64,000 nt of DNA from Spirosoma foliorum (GTDB lineage: Bacteria; Bacteroidota; Bacteroidia; Cytophagales; Spirosomataceae), in assembly GCF_014117325.1 (NCBI RefSeq), contig NZ_CP059732.1, forward strand, positions 5,841,001 through 5,905,000. The letters are read 5' to 3'. Below the pieces are notes generated by a model. That model saw only the letters and a program-made list of their open reading frames with translations. It did not search any database and was not told the DNA's origin. Positions 15,671 through 24,681 of the stretch are shown piece after piece. Position 1 is the stretch's first letter. The number at the start of each line of letters is the position of its first letter. The position numbers and the translations under genes are program-made.

Positions 15671-16672
15671 TCAATGCGTTTTATAATCCGTTTGTAAACC
15701 AGTACATATCCAGTTCGCCAAAGCCTGCCGGTTATCGGCCAGTAAAAAGCGTTGTTGATCTTTATTGTTACGGATATTGCCCAACTCAATAAAAACGGTA
15801 GGTGGATGGGTGTTTCGTACTACATATAAACTGCTTCGGTCCGATACGGTTCCTAAATAGTTGCGATTTGGTTGACTGCGTTTGTAGCCCGACTGAAAGC
15901 TTTTATGAATGTGTTTGGCCAATCGCTTGCCTACTTTACTGTTTTCATGATGGTAGAAAAACACATCGATGTTCTGGCCTTCACTCCGACTATCGACATG
16001 AATCGTCACCATGCGCTGGTAAGCCTCTTTGTGTTTTCGATGCAATTTATTGACGGCATCGGTGCACTGACGCAACCGTGAAACCTGACTAAGCGGAATC
16101 TTCTGATTAGGATAAGTAACCTCGTCATGGTCCAGCTTCAACACGTTTGCATCACGGATGCCATCATTCAGGTCTCGCACAATCATGTACGTAGTTGCGC
16201 CGTGCTCCATCAGTGTACGGGCCAGACGGATCGTTACGTCATAGGCATATTCGTCTTCGGGCAACACGTTCTTCCCATAAAGGCCTAATGCGCCCGGATC
16301 TGGGCCACCATGCCCCGAAACAAGATAATAAACAGCTCCTTTCAGCTTCTGATCTTTGACAGTCACATGAGCATATTTTGCGCCTAATAATGCCATAGAC
16401 AAGGAAGCATTCATTTTCTTGTCAGCCTTCACAGTTACCGACTTAGTTATTTTAGGACTGGCCAATCGCGTTTTGTTGACCACAGAATGCTTCGTAAGCT
16501 TTGTTACCACTAGCTTCCTCGCAGACGTTGTCCGAGCATGAGCGTGGTTCTTTTTCCCCTTAGCTATTGCCACAGAACATGTTCCGTGTAGAAGAATTAA
16601 CACTAGAAAAATCCCCAGCCAGATACGGTTATCGTCGATTATTTTTTGAAATGGTGTAGCTGTTCGATTCAT
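15671..16672 (-). CDS. N-acetylmuramoyl-L-alanine amidase (Amidase_3 type)
   Basis: A 333-residue exported cell-wall hydrolase that cleaves the amide bond between muramic acid and the stem peptide. Zinc ligands in order are His in LVSGHGGPDPGA (about 120), Glu in LPEDEYAYDV, His in TIHVDSRSEG and the catalytic Glu in VFIELGNIRN near the C-terminus. The N-terminus has a membrane segment (LGIFLVLILLHGTCSVAIA) serving as signal peptide or anchor, followed by a Lys/Thr-rich linker of about 60 residues. ATG 16672 is chosen over the upstream TTG at 16690. A short inverted repeat (GTCAAC, GT, GTTGAC) lies at 16686-16699, just upstream, and may be an operator. Confidence 0.92.
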   Translation of the reverse strand: MNRTATPFQKIIDDNRIWLGIFLVLILLHGTCSVAIAKGKKNHAHARTTSARKLVVTKLTKHSVVNKTRLASPKITKSVTVKADKKMNASLSMALLGAKYAHVTVKDQKLKGAVYYLVSGHGGPDPGALGLYGKNVLPEDEYAYDVTIRLARTLMEHGATTYMIVRDLNDGIRDANVLKLDHDEVTYPNQKIPLSQVSRLRQCTDAVNKLHRKHKEAYQRMVTIHVDSRSEGQNIDVFFYHHENSKVGKRLAKHIHKSFQSGYKRSQPNRNYLGTVSDRSSLYVVRNTHPPTVFIELGNIRNNKDQQRFLLADNRQALANWICTGLQTDYKTH

Positions 16673-16809
16673 GGGTAAAAGATATGTCAACGTGTTGACG
16701 TAAAAACGAGCCGATTAGTCACCAAATTGTGATTAAACGAAACCCCCAAATTTGCTACAGCAGGCGTAAACAAATTTGGGGGCTCTGACTAAGCGTACGC
16801 TCAGATGGC

Positions 16810-17988
16810 TTAATCGATCGTGCGGAACAGTCGATTCCAGCGAATTTTATTCCAGATATTGGCCGGATTCGGATCAAGCGACATCCAGACAAAAACAGCT
16901 TTACCAACGATGTGATCTTCGGGAACAAAACCCCAGAAACGAGAATCGAGTGAATTATCACGATTATCGCCCATCATGAAGTAGTAATCCTGTTTGAAGG
17001 TATACGACGTAATCGTTTTACCGTCAATTTTTATACTTGCGGGTTCTACTTCAACCTTGTCGTTGCCTTCATACAGTTGAATGACGGGTCCGTAAAGCGC
17101 AATCGTCTGGGCATTGATCTGGATCGTTACGCCTTTTTTCGGAATCGTAATTGGTCCAAAGTTATCGTGGTTCCATTTGAAGGTTGGCGTACCGTAAATC
17201 ATGGGAGCCATTTCACCTGGCTTTTCAGACATTGGTTCGATGCCTTTTACCCAATCAAACCCTTTGAATTTATCAATAACTTCTTTGGTGGTATTGATGC
17301 TATAACCAACCATAACCGAAGTCTTGGTTGAATCATTATACTGCTCCAGTGGCTTCCAGTTTTCGGTTGGCTGGCTAGGATCACGATAATCATTAACGAT
17401 ATCGTACTTACGGAAGAAATTCGCGTCGAGCGATTCCGTTGTTTTGATGAAATACTTCTGCTCTGAACGTGGCGGAGTCGGGAATGGCTTTCCATTCACG
17501 AACACTTCGCGCTGACGTACTTCCAGCACATCGCCCGGAATACCGATACACCGTTTGATGTAATTGGTTTTCAAATCAACAGGATAGTCAATGTTATCGT
17601 TGAGGTATTTAGGCGGCACGTTAAACACAACGACATCGCCATTTTTGACGTGCGTAAAGCCCGGCAGTCGATACGATGGCAGTTGAATGGCGGTGCTATA
17701 GGATGGAATATCAGTTCCCCAAATTTTCTGGTGTGTGAGTGGCACCTGTAATGGCGTACGAGGTGTACGAGTGCCATAATGCAGCTTACTAACAAATAAA
17801 AAATCCCCAACCATCAGGCTGTTTTCCATAGAAGGCGTTGGAATCGTAAACGCTTCCATAAACAGCCATCGGATCAGTGTGGCAGCCACAACGGCAAACA
17901 GGACGGAATCTAACCACTCGCGAATGGGTGATTTCTTAGCTTTAGCCGGTTTTTCTTCGGCTCTGGTTTTTACTTCAGACACGTTCAA
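16810..17988 (-). CDS. lepB: Signal peptidase I
   Basis: A 392-residue inner-membrane protease that removes signal peptides of Sec-exported proteins. TM segment SVLFAVVAATLIRWLFMEAF is followed by TIPTPSMENSLMVGDFLFVSK with the catalytic Ser (about 53), then GDVVVFNVP, and NYIKRCIGIPGDVLEV with the catalytic Lys (about 140). A long insertion of about 150 residues, common in Bacteroidetes, separates this from the closing box YYFMMGDNRDNSLDSRFWGFV. The start appears to be TTG at 17988, since no ATG or GTG lies in frame before the TM segment; the codon lies at the edge of a heptad repeat. It is the last gene of the parA-parB-DUF5683-dapB-lepB run. Confidence 0.95.
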   Translation of the reverse strand: MNVSEVKTRAEEKPAKAKKSPIREWLDSVLFAVVAATLIRWLFMEAFTIPTPSMENSLMVGDFLFVSKLHYGTRTPRTPLQVPLTHQKIWGTDIPSYSTAIQLPSYRLPGFTHVKNGDVVVFNVPPKYLNDNIDYPVDLKTNYIKRCIGIPGDVLEVRQREVFVNGKPFPTPPRSEQKYFIKTTESLDANFFRKYDIVNDYRDPSQPTENWKPLEQYNDSTKTSVMVGYSINTTKEVIDKFKGFDWVKGIEPMSEKPGEMAPMIYGTPTFKWNHDNFGPITIPKKGVTIQINAQTIALYGPVIQLYEGNDKVEVEPASIKIDGKTITSYTFKQDYYFMMGDNRDNSLDSRFWGFVPEDHIVGKAVFVWMSLDPNPANIWNKIRWNRLFRTID

Positions 17989-17989
17989 T

Positions 17990-18130
17990 AATGATGAATT
18001 ATGAATGATAAATGATGAATATCAAGTTAGTTATAAAGCAATCTGTTAGGCGCTAAATAGACAACGAAATTACGAAGAGGAAACGGTTTTATTTTACCAT
18101 TCATCATTCATCATTTTTCATTCATCATTC
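17990..18130. repeat. Inverted ATGATGA-type heptad arrays overlapping the dapB 3' end
   Basis: On the plus strand, 17990-18022 reads as 7-nt words close to ATGATGA, and the complement of 18096-18130 reads the same way (ATGATGA, ATGAAAA, ATGATGA). They are inverted to each other across about 75 bp. Matching is word-by-word and imperfect. The right array forms the last codons of dapB (Met-Met-Asn-Glu-Lys-stop), and the left one abuts the TTG start of lepB. Confidence 0.75.
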
Positions 18131-18857
18131 CCAACAGATCATCCATACCAAATACACCTTCCCGACCTACAAGCCACTCTGCAGCAACCACAGCACCCAT
18201 CGCAAATCCTAATCGATTATGGGCTACGTGCGTAATTTCAATCCGGTCTACATCCGATTCATAGCGAACGGTGTGCGTACCGGGCACTTTTCCTTCCCGC
18301 AAGGACTCAATCTCAATCGCATCGTTGCCTACGGGTTGGGGTTCTTTACCGGGTTCATTATTTACCCAATGTTTTTTATTCGGTAAACGCTCAAGTACGC
18401 CTTCGGCCAGCGTAATGGCCGTTCCACTTGGCGCGTCTTTCTTTTCGGTATGATGAATTTCGGTCATCGACACGTGGTACGATGGATAATTCCGCATAAA
18501 CTGAGCCAGGGTTTTATTCAACCGAAAAAATAGATTAACACCAATGCTGTAGTTTGATGCGTAGAAGAAGGCGCCTTTATTAGCCTGGCACAACGCTTCA
18601 ATTTCGCCCCGATGGCTGAGCCAGCCTGTTGTGCCGCAAACTACCGGCCATCCTCGTTCCAGACAATAGGTTATGTTCGCTACGGCCGACTCGGGCGAGC
18701 TAAATTCAATCGCAACATCAACCTCGTCAGGTTCAAGATTAGTTAAATCGGCCTGGTTATCGGCGTCAATGCGGCCTGCAATCTGGTGCCCCCGTTCGAG
18801 CGCAATCTGCTCAATCGTTTTACCCATTTTGCCATAGCCAAGAAGAAGAATATTCAC
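18111..18857 (-). CDS. dapB: 4-hydroxy-tetrahydrodipicolinate reductase
   Basis: A 248-residue cytoplasmic enzyme of the diaminopimelate/lysine pathway. It reduces 4-hydroxy-tetrahydrodipicolinate with NAD(P)H. The N-terminal nucleotide-binding motif is MNILLLGYGKMGK, then VAIEFSSPESAVAN and PVVCGTTGW. The catalytic segment SMTEIHHTEKKDAPSGTAI contains the His-His pair, the catalytic Lys and the substrate-binding SGTA. The C-terminal HVAHNRLGFAMGAVVAAEWL is also typical. The last five residues (MMNEK) are encoded by repeat DNA. It lies after DUF5683 and before lepB; lysA, the last enzyme of the same pathway, is at 48.2 kb. Confidence 0.96.
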   Translation of the reverse strand: MNILLLGYGKMGKTIEQIALERGHQIAGRIDADNQADLTNLEPDEVDVAIEFSSPESAVANITYCLERGWPVVCGTTGWLSHRGEIEALCQANKGAFFYASNYSIGVNLFFRLNKTLAQFMRNYPSYHVSMTEIHHTEKKDAPSGTAITLAEGVLERLPNKKHWVNNEPGKEPQPVGNDAIEIESLREGKVPGTHTVRYESDVDRIEITHVAHNRLGFAMGAVVAAEWLVGREGVFGMDDLLGMMNEK

Positions 18858-18874
18858 TTTAGTTATAGTTTTTG

Positions 18875-18968
18875 GTTTGAGGTTTTTGGTTTGAGGTTTA
18901 CGGTGGCTGACGCATGTGTATTTGCTTTCGCGTCAGCCACCGTAAACCTCAAACCAAAAACCTCAAAC
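18875..18968. repeat. Perfect 39-bp-arm hairpin, GTTTNNN heptad type
   Basis: Arms 18875-18913 and 18930-18968 are perfectly complementary over 39 bp, with a 16-nt loop. The arm is made of GTTTGAG, GTTTTTG, GTTTGAG and GTTTACG words plus GTGGCTGACGC next to the loop. Its right edge (18968) directly touches the stop codon of the DUF5683 gene (18969-18971). It sits between two same-strand genes of one likely operon. Confidence 0.97.
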
Positions 18969-19790
18969 TTATTTAAACGTAAAAGCTACCCTGACCCCTG
19001 GTACCAAACCAGTTCCGGGCATGGGAATTACATTGGGTTCGACGAGCATCGAGATGTCGTCAGTTAAATCAAAAGTCTTTAAGTGAGCCGCCACATTCGC
19101 TTCTACAATGTTTACGGCGTACAAAACTATAGACAAAAGAACATTTAAATCCCGGTAACGCCGATAGGTGTCGTACGCATTCTTGGCACCCGCTGATGTG
19201 TAAAAGTACTGCCCGCCGATAAGTACTTTATCGGGTTTGATGGGATTTACATAAACCGGCTGTGTTACGTGATTGTCTGGAGCGATGATTTTATCTAAAG
19301 TAGCGTAAGAAGAATTGGTTACTTTATCGCCAAAAAGTAAGCGACCATAGCCTACTGCGGCTTCTTGAGCCAATCCCCGGTATTTAAAAAACAGATAACC
19401 CATTACGCCATAACCAGCGTAAATGAATGGGATTTTATAATACTGCCGATTATAAGCCTGTCCCAGACCCGGTAGCATTACAGAGCGTAACGTCGCTTTT
19501 TTCGGGATGATTTTGTGGATTTGAGCTTCCTGTTTCGCGGTTACGCGCAGGGTATCAGGCTTATCCAATGACGTAGAATCATCGTCAGGTGTCAATACTG
19601 AAGTCCCAACCTTAATTCCATTTCTTCGTATCGTAGCTGGAATAGTATCACTCGCTGAACGAATTTGACGAGTCGAATCGGTAGCGGCTGGTGTGGGCGC
19701 TGGTTTGATAGCCGGATTCTGCGCCAAAAGCGGATAGGCCGTCAATATCAACAACAGGAAAACAACAAATGTGGAAGGAAATGGCTTCAT
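18969..19790 (-). CDS. DUF5683 domain protein, envelope
   Basis: A 273-residue exported or membrane protein of the Bacteroidetes DUF5683 family, of unknown function. The ATG at 19790 begins a good signal peptide (MKPFPSTFVVFLLLILTAYP, then LLAQ); the frame's upstream extension to 19856 is not needed. A Pro/Ala/Thr-rich linker and a predicted disordered part precede the domain itself: KKATLRSVMLPGLGQAYNRQ, IPFIYAGYGVMGYLFFKYRG, and a C-terminal membrane-like helix DLNVLLSIVLYAVNIVEANVAAHL. The neighbourhood after parA and parB and before dapB and lepB suggests an envelope or cell-cycle role, by association only. Confidence 0.9.
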   Translation of the reverse strand: MKPFPSTFVVFLLLILTAYPLLAQNPAIKPAPTPAATDSTRQIRSASDTIPATIRRNGIKVGTSVLTPDDDSTSLDKPDTLRVTAKQEAQIHKIIPKKATLRSVMLPGLGQAYNRQYYKIPFIYAGYGVMGYLFFKYRGLAQEAAVGYGRLLFGDKVTNSSYATLDKIIAPDNHVTQPVYVNPIKPDKVLIGGQYFYTSAGAKNAYDTYRRYRDLNVLLSIVLYAVNIVEANVAAHLKTFDLTDDISMLVEPNVIPMPGTGLVPGVRVAFTFK

Positions 19791-19900
19791 AAACAGATAA
19801 CGTCCAGGACCTTCCTGGCTCATCCGCTTGTTTTCCCTTTTAAAGTAATTTAACACGATTACGTCTGCTGGTTTAACTCTACGAGCTTAGCTCCGCGAGT

Positions 19901-20821
19901 TCAACTCTGCGAGTTCAGCACCTCCAGGATTTTAGTCAATTCTTCCTGAGAAGTAAACGGAATCTTGATTTCGCCTTTATGTTTCTCGTCGGCTTTGATC
20001 GATACGCGAGTACCGAAGAGCGATGATAGCTTAAACTGAAGGCTGCGCATTTCCTGTTTCGGCAAGGTAACACGCCGGGTAGCTGTCAGTTCGAGCGAAT
20101 CTTCAGATAGGTTCCGAACGGCTTCCTCAACCTTGCGCACCGACCATTCTTCATCAACTGCTCTCGTAAAGAGCCGAATTTGCGCATCAGGATTCTCAAT
20201 ATTAATAATAGCCCGAGCATGCCCCATTGAAATCCGATTGTCGCGCAGGGATGCCTGAATGACGGGAGGTAATTTCAGCAGCCGGATGTAGTTATTAACC
20301 GTTGTACGGTTTTTGCCGACACGCTCGCCCAGTTCTTCCTGCTTTAGGCTACACTCGGTAATGAGTCGCTGATAGCTTAGGGCAATTTCAATAGCATTAA
20401 GATTTTCCCGCTGAATGTTCTCAATCAGCGCCATTTCCAGCATTTGCTGGTCATTCGCCGTCCGAACATAAGCCGGAATATGGGTCAACCCAACAATCTT
20501 TGACGCCTGTAAACGCCGTTCGCCGGAAATAAGCTGATAGCGCTCTTTCCCTAACTGGCGAACCGTGATAGGCTGAATAATACCTTGTGTTCGAATGGAG
20601 TCAGCCAGTTCCTGCAGCGCTTCTTCATCGAAGCGGGTACGAGGCTGAAAAGGGTTTGTTTCAATCAGCGATAAACTAATTTCAGTCATCGTACTGATTG
20701 TCTCAAATGGAGACGGCTTCGATTGTCTGCCGATCGACTCGCTGTCGTGCAGTAAGGCACCTAAACCACGACCCAACCCCATCATCTTCTTATTTGGTGC
20801 TTTGGTATTTGCGTTCTCCAT
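19901..20821 (-). CDS. parB: Chromosome partitioning protein ParB
   Basis: A 306-residue ParB/Spo0J-type CTPase and DNA-binding protein that loads at parS and spreads to organise the origin region. The N-terminus MGLGRGLGALL is the ParA-interacting motif. NPFQPRTRFDEEALQELADS and ITVRQLGKERYQLISGERRL, with GERRLQAS, form the CTP-binding ParB/Srx fold. ENIQRENLNAIEIALSYQRL and the helix-turn-helix GERVGKNRTTVNNYIRLLKL follow. A C-terminal dimerisation region ends at EVLNSQS. ATG 20821 gives the normal N-terminus; the open frame upstream runs into repeat DNA. It follows parA after an 88-bp hairpin. Confidence 0.96.
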   Translation of the reverse strand: MENANTKAPNKKMMGLGRGLGALLHDSESIGRQSKPSPFETISTMTEISLSLIETNPFQPRTRFDEEALQELADSIRTQGIIQPITVRQLGKERYQLISGERRLQASKIVGLTHIPAYVRTANDQQMLEMALIENIQRENLNAIEIALSYQRLITECSLKQEELGERVGKNRTTVNNYIRLLKLPPVIQASLRDNRISMGHARAIINIENPDAQIRLFTRAVDEEWSVRKVEEAVRNLSEDSLELTATRRVTLPKQEMRSLQFKLSSLFGTRVSIKADEKHKGEIKIPFTSQEELTKILEVLNSQS

Positions 20822-20825
20822 ACGT

Positions 20826-20911
20826 AAAAATGTATGACGTATGATGTATGATGTATAATGTATAATTGGCATTCGCAATCACACATTATACATCATACAT
20901 CATACATTTTT
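20826..20911. repeat. ATGTATG heptad hairpin between parA and parB
   Basis: The left arm (20826-20865) holds five 7-nt words of ATGTATG/ATGTATA type and the right arm (20882-20911) holds four in inverse. They pair fully if one heptad of the left arm is looped out. The ends carry AAAAA and TTTTT. The right end overlaps the parA stop codon (20910-20912) and the left end lies 4 bp from the parB start codon. Confidence 0.9.
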
Positions 20912-21692
20912 ATGCTTCCTGAGGCATCAAGCCATTCTTAATCAGAATTTCTCGGGCCAGGTTCAGGTAACTGACGGCCCCTTTGCTGTCGGCATCCTGC
21001 GCCAGAGCCGGAACGCCAAAGCTGGGCGATTCGCTCAGCCGAATGTTTCGCGGAATGATGGTACTAAATACCATCTGCTGAAAATGGCTGGTGACTTCAC
21101 CAACAACCTGATTCGATAGCCGGACGCGCAAATCATACATCGTTAGCAAAATGCCTTCGATAGCCAGATGCGTGTTCAGCCTCGACTGAATGATCTTAAT
21201 GGTATTGAGCAGTTTGCCCAATCCTTCAAGCGCAAAGTACTCGCACTGAACCGGAATAATAACCGAATCAGCTGCAGTCAGACTGTTAATCGTAATGAGA
21301 CCCAAAGAAGGCGAGCAGTCGATAATGATGAAGTCGTACTCGTCGCGAATAGCATCGAGTGTGGTTTTCATCTTATCCTCCCGGTTCTGAAGGTTGATCA
21401 TTTCGATCTCAGCACCAACCAGATCGATATGGGATGGCAATAAATCCAGGTTCGGAAAGTCCGTCTGAATAATAGCATCCTGAGGGCGTACGCCCTCAAC
21501 CATACATTCGTAAATGCTGTTCTCAATTTCTTTCGGATTGTAACCTAACCCCGACGTGGAATTCGCCTGTGGATCAGCATCAACAATGAGCGTCTGAAAT
21601 TCAAGGGCGGCCAAACTGGCGGCCAAATTGATCGTTGTCGTAGTTTTACCGACGCCCCCCTTTTGGTTGGCGATAGCAATGACTTTACCCAT
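20910..21692 (-). CDS. parA: Chromosome partitioning ATPase ParA (Soj)
   Basis: A 260-residue Walker-type ATPase that works with ParB in chromosome segregation. [19 protein letters not shown] holds the deviant Walker A motif with the signature Lys; [13 protein letters not shown] is the A' motif; [18 protein letters not shown] the Walker B region. [17 protein letters not shown] text ([17 protein letters not shown]) and the C-terminal [10 protein letters not shown] are typical of chromosomal Soj proteins. ATG 21692 is the family start. Upstream, three TTCCAC motifs at 21730, 21750 and 21762 resemble parS half-sites. It is divergent from the phosphoesterase gene. Confidence 0.96.
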   Translation of the reverse strand: MGKVIAIANQKGGVGKTTTTINLAASLAALEFQTLIVDADPQANSTSGLGYNPKEIENSIYECMVEGVRPQDAIIQTDFPNLDLLPSHIDLVGAEIEMINLQNREDKMKTTLDAIRDEYDFIIIDCSPSLGLITINSLTAADSVIIPVQCEYFALEGLGKLLNTIKIIQSRLNTHLAIEGILLTMYDLRVRLSNQVVGEVTSHFQQMVFSTIIPRNIRLSESPSFGVPALAQDADSKGAVSYLNLAREILIKNGLMPQEA

Positions 21693-21728
21693 GGGTCTGT
21701 GCGTTGCAGTCCCAAAGATGCCGGTTAG

Positions 21729-21770
21729 TTTCCACGAATGCAAGCACTGTTCCACGGAATGTTCCACAAA
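21729..21770. promoter_or_regulatory. Cluster of TGTTCCAC half-sites upstream of parA
   Basis: TTTCCACGAA (21729-21738), TGTTCCACG (21748-21756) and TGTTCCACA (21760-21768) are in direct orientation. TGTTCCACG equals one half of the widely conserved parS palindrome (TGTTNCACG then its mirror). No complete parS palindrome is present. It could be a ParA/ParB autoregulatory site or an origin-type motif. Tentative. Confidence 0.35.
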
Positions 21771-21846
21771 ATTTAATTGAATAGGTTGTAGATTACCCAT
21801 AAATGACCAATTGGCAAGGTTCATAATCACTTAAACAGGTGAAGCA

Positions 21847-21876
21847 TTGACTATTAGCTTTAGCCAACTATGTTTG
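21847..21876 (+). promoter_or_regulatory. Bacteroidetes-type promoter of the phosphoesterase gene
   Basis: TTG at 21847-21849, exactly 19 nt, then TATGTTTG at 21869-21876, a full TAnnTTTG match. The expected start site is near 21883, about 58 nt before the ATG at 21941. A small GGCC/GGCC hairpin lies at the start of the leader. Confidence 0.75.
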
Positions 21877-21940
21877 CGGCCAAACGGCCGATCAGTGCAG
21901 GTTTTCCCTTTATCTCTTGTCAGACGGCCAACCAATTCAC

Positions 21941-24679
21941 ATGAAAATTCAGTTTTCTACAATCGCTTGCGGTCTATCCTTTCTGGTAAGCGCATTTTTT
22001 CTGGAAGGATGTCATCGATTCAGCCCGACAACTTCCATCACGAGTACTTCGACGGGCTACAAAACATCCTCAGACGACAGTACCTTATATAATCCTAACT
22101 CCCCGTTTATAATGCCCTACAATCGCATTATCGACGCTGCGGGAAAATCGGTCAGTTTTGGCGATGCCAGTGTCGAAAACCATAGTCTGGATGCTGTCTT
22201 GTTGCCCGATAAGAAAACGCTTGCCGTTGAAGATCGATACGGGGTCGCCTTTTTCGATATTAAGACTCAGCAACTTATTTCCCGCTGGGACTATCGAAAA
22301 GGATCGGATATCAAAGGCAGTATGAGTTCGTTCTCCGGCATCAAAGCCATTGTTCATCACGATTCGACTTATATATTCTGGGGAGCGGGTGGCCAGGGCA
22401 AACCCAATTCCTATGTCATGCAGGCTGTTTGGGATGGTAAAAATGCCCGGCTTATTCAGCGGATACCCTTTGAGGCCATCGCTCCGGCCACCATTGCGCT
22501 ACCTAACGAAGTGGCGGTTAAAGAAGAAGCGGGCGAGCTATACTTATATACTGTGCTGAACGGTAATAACCAGTTCGTTAAAGTTCGGGTAAAAGACAGG
22601 CAAGTGATCTGGACAGCGCCGACGGGTGTAGCTCCCTTTGGCTTAACGCTCCTCGGCGAAAAGGCCTATATCACCAACTGGGCAGGTCCCGTTCCCGATG
22701 CAACCAATGGTTTTGAGACGGCTGGTGTGCCTTGGGGAAGTGCGTACATCGATCCGAAAACGGGCGCATTAGCCAAGGGTACCGTTTCGATCATCGATAT
22801 AAAACAGGGTAAACCGGAAAAGGAATTAGCGGTTGGATTACACCCAAATGCGATCATTAGCAGTCCTGATCAACGATTCCTGTACGTAGCCAATGGCAAC
22901 AGTGATTACGTATCAGTAATTGATGCACAGGCTCAACAAGTCACCGACTCTATTTTTGTGGGCTTATTCAACCGGGGCAATGGCTATATTGGCAGCACAC
23001 CAAATGCGCTGGCCATTGCCCCCGATGGCACCACACTTTATGTAGCCAACGGCATGGACAATGCGCTTTGCGTGGTCAACCTGGGAAGTAAAGCGTCGAC
23101 TAACGGAAAAGGCAATCCTGAAATAAAAGGCTATATCCCGACTCAGGCTTATCCATCAGGTATTGTATTGAATAACAATGAGCTTTACGTAACAAATCTG
23201 GAAGCCGTTGGACCCCGAATTGCCAATCCGGTCGAGCAAGGCAGCCAGGGTAAAAATCCAACCAAAAAAGAGCTAAAAGCCTACAATTCACACAAACAGC
23301 TGGCGTCTATTTCGTTTATCCCTGTTCCCGATGAAACGCAGCTGGCCGCGTTTACGGAAAAAGTTAAGCAACAGAGTCTCCAGTTTCGGTTGGCTTTAAC
23401 CGAGCAAACTCCGCGACCGAATATAGCTCCCCGGCCTGTTCCTGAACGCATTGGAGAGCCTTCGGTCTTCAAACATGTTCTGTACATCATCAAAGAAAAC
23501 CGTACGTATGATCAGGTTCTGGGCGATCAGCCTCAGGGCAACGGTATGCCAGATTTATGCATATTCGGAGATAGCATAACGCCCAACCAGCACCAGCTTA
23601 CCCGCGACTATTTATTGCTTGACAATTACCACGTATCGGGAAAATCATCGGCGGAAGGTCATCACTGGGCCAGTGCAGCAATGGTGACTGATTATACTGA
23701 AAAAAGTGTACGAGCCTGGTTCAGAAGTTACCCGCACGTGTTATACGACGCATTGGTATACGATAAAAAAGGATTAATCTGGAACAACGCCCTCGATCAT
23801 GGCAAAACCGTTCGGATGTATGGCGAGGCTTGTACGTGTCATTTCGATCAGAAACAATACGACTGGCGCAGCTTGTACCAGATGCGAAAAGAAAGCAAGC
23901 CTTTTTCGTATAGCAATACCACGACCATTTCGCGAGTACGGCCTATACTCGCGATGGATTTTCCGGGCTGCGACAATGAAACCATCAGCGACCAGATGCG
24001 GGCCGATGCGTTTATTAAGGAATTGAACGAGCTGAACGCTAACCCAAATGCCGACTTACCCAACCTTATGGTCATGTCGTTACCCAATGATCATACGGCT
24101 GGCACTAATCCTGCCTTTCCAGTACCCCGGGCGATGGTTGCCGACAATGATCTGGCCGTTGGTCGCATTGTCGATGCCATTACGCACAGCCGATTTGCGG
24201 CCTCAACGGTCATTTTTATTACGGAAGATGATTCGCAGGCGGGTTGGGATCATATATCAGCTTACCGAACCACAGGCTACATTGTCAGCCCCTACTCACG
24301 ATTGCAGAAAACCGTACATACCAATTACAATCAGACGTCTATGGTTCGGACGATGGAGCAGATTTTGGGTCTGCCGCCAATGAATGCCATCGATGCAACG
24401 GCCCTGCCCATGTTCGACTGTTTTTCGGATAAACCTGATCTCTCCTTCAAATACAAAGTAGTACCCAATCGAGTGAATCTGGCAGAGATGAATCCATCGC
24501 CAACAGGTTTGAAAGGAACGTCGCTCCGTTTTGCCAATCTATCGATGCGACACGGTTTTCACTTCATTGATCGAGGGCACGATGACCTGCTCAATCGGAT
24601 TTTATGGTTTACGGCCAAGGGCAAAAAACGCTACCCTGCTGAGTTAGCAGGTGCCGAAGAGGATGACGATGATGATTAA
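21941..24679 (+). CDS. Beta-propeller/phosphoesterase (alkaline phosphatase superfamily) lipoprotein
   Basis: A 912-residue exported protein with two parts. Residues about 50-480 form a YncE-like beta-propeller with repeats such as GLHPNAIISSPDQRFLYVAN and NALAIAPDGTTLYVANGMDN. Residues about 510-890 form a phosphoesterase domain of the AcpA/phospholipase C type: HVLYIIKENRTYDQVLGDQP with the metal-ligand Glu-Asn, ITPNQHQLTRDYLLLDNYHV, SLPNDHTAG and FITEDDSQAGWDHISAYRT, which carry the later metal ligands. The N-terminus ends in FLEGCHRFSP with a possible lipobox. ATG 21941 is chosen because it starts the signal peptide. The C-terminus is a short acidic tail (EEDDDDD). It probably hydrolyses phosphoesters at the cell surface. 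Confidence 0.9.
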   Translation: MKIQFSTIACGLSFLVSAFFLEGCHRFSPTTSITSTSTGYKTSSDDSTLYNPNSPFIMPYNRIIDAAGKSVSFGDASVENHSLDAVLLPDKKTLAVEDRYGVAFFDIKTQQLISRWDYRKGSDIKGSMSSFSGIKAIVHHDSTYIFWGAGGQGKPNSYVMQAVWDGKNARLIQRIPFEAIAPATIALPNEVAVKEEAGELYLYTVLNGNNQFVKVRVKDRQVIWTAPTGVAPFGLTLLGEKAYITNWAGPVPDATNGFETAGVPWGSAYIDPKTGALAKGTVSIIDIKQGKPEKELAVGLHPNAIISSPDQRFLYVANGNSDYVSVIDAQAQQVTDSIFVGLFNRGNGYIGSTPNALAIAPDGTTLYVANGMDNALCVVNLGSKASTNGKGNPEIKGYIPTQAYPSGIVLNNNELYVTNLEAVGPRIANPVEQGSQGKNPTKKELKAYNSHKQLASISFIPVPDETQLAAFTEKVKQQSLQFRLALTEQTPRPNIAPRPVPERIGEPSVFKHVLYIIKENRTYDQVLGDQPQGNGMPDLCIFGDSITPNQHQLTRDYLLLDNYHVSGKSSAEGHHWASAAMVTDYTEKSVRAWFRSYPHVLYDALVYDKKGLIWNNALDHGKTVRMYGEACTCHFDQKQYDWRSLYQMRKESKPFSYSNTTTISRVRPILAMDFPGCDNETISDQMRADAFIKELNELNANPNADLPNLMVMSLPNDHTAGTNPAFPVPRAMVADNDLAVGRIVDAITHSRFAASTVIFITEDDSQAGWDHISAYRTTGYIVSPYSRLQKTVHTNYNQTSMVRTMEQILGLPPMNAIDATALPMFDCFSDKPDLSFKYKVVPNRVNLAEMNPSPTGLKGTSLRFANLSMRHGFHFIDRGHDDLLNRILWFTAKGKKRYPAELAGAEEDDDDD

Positions 24680-24681
24680 TG

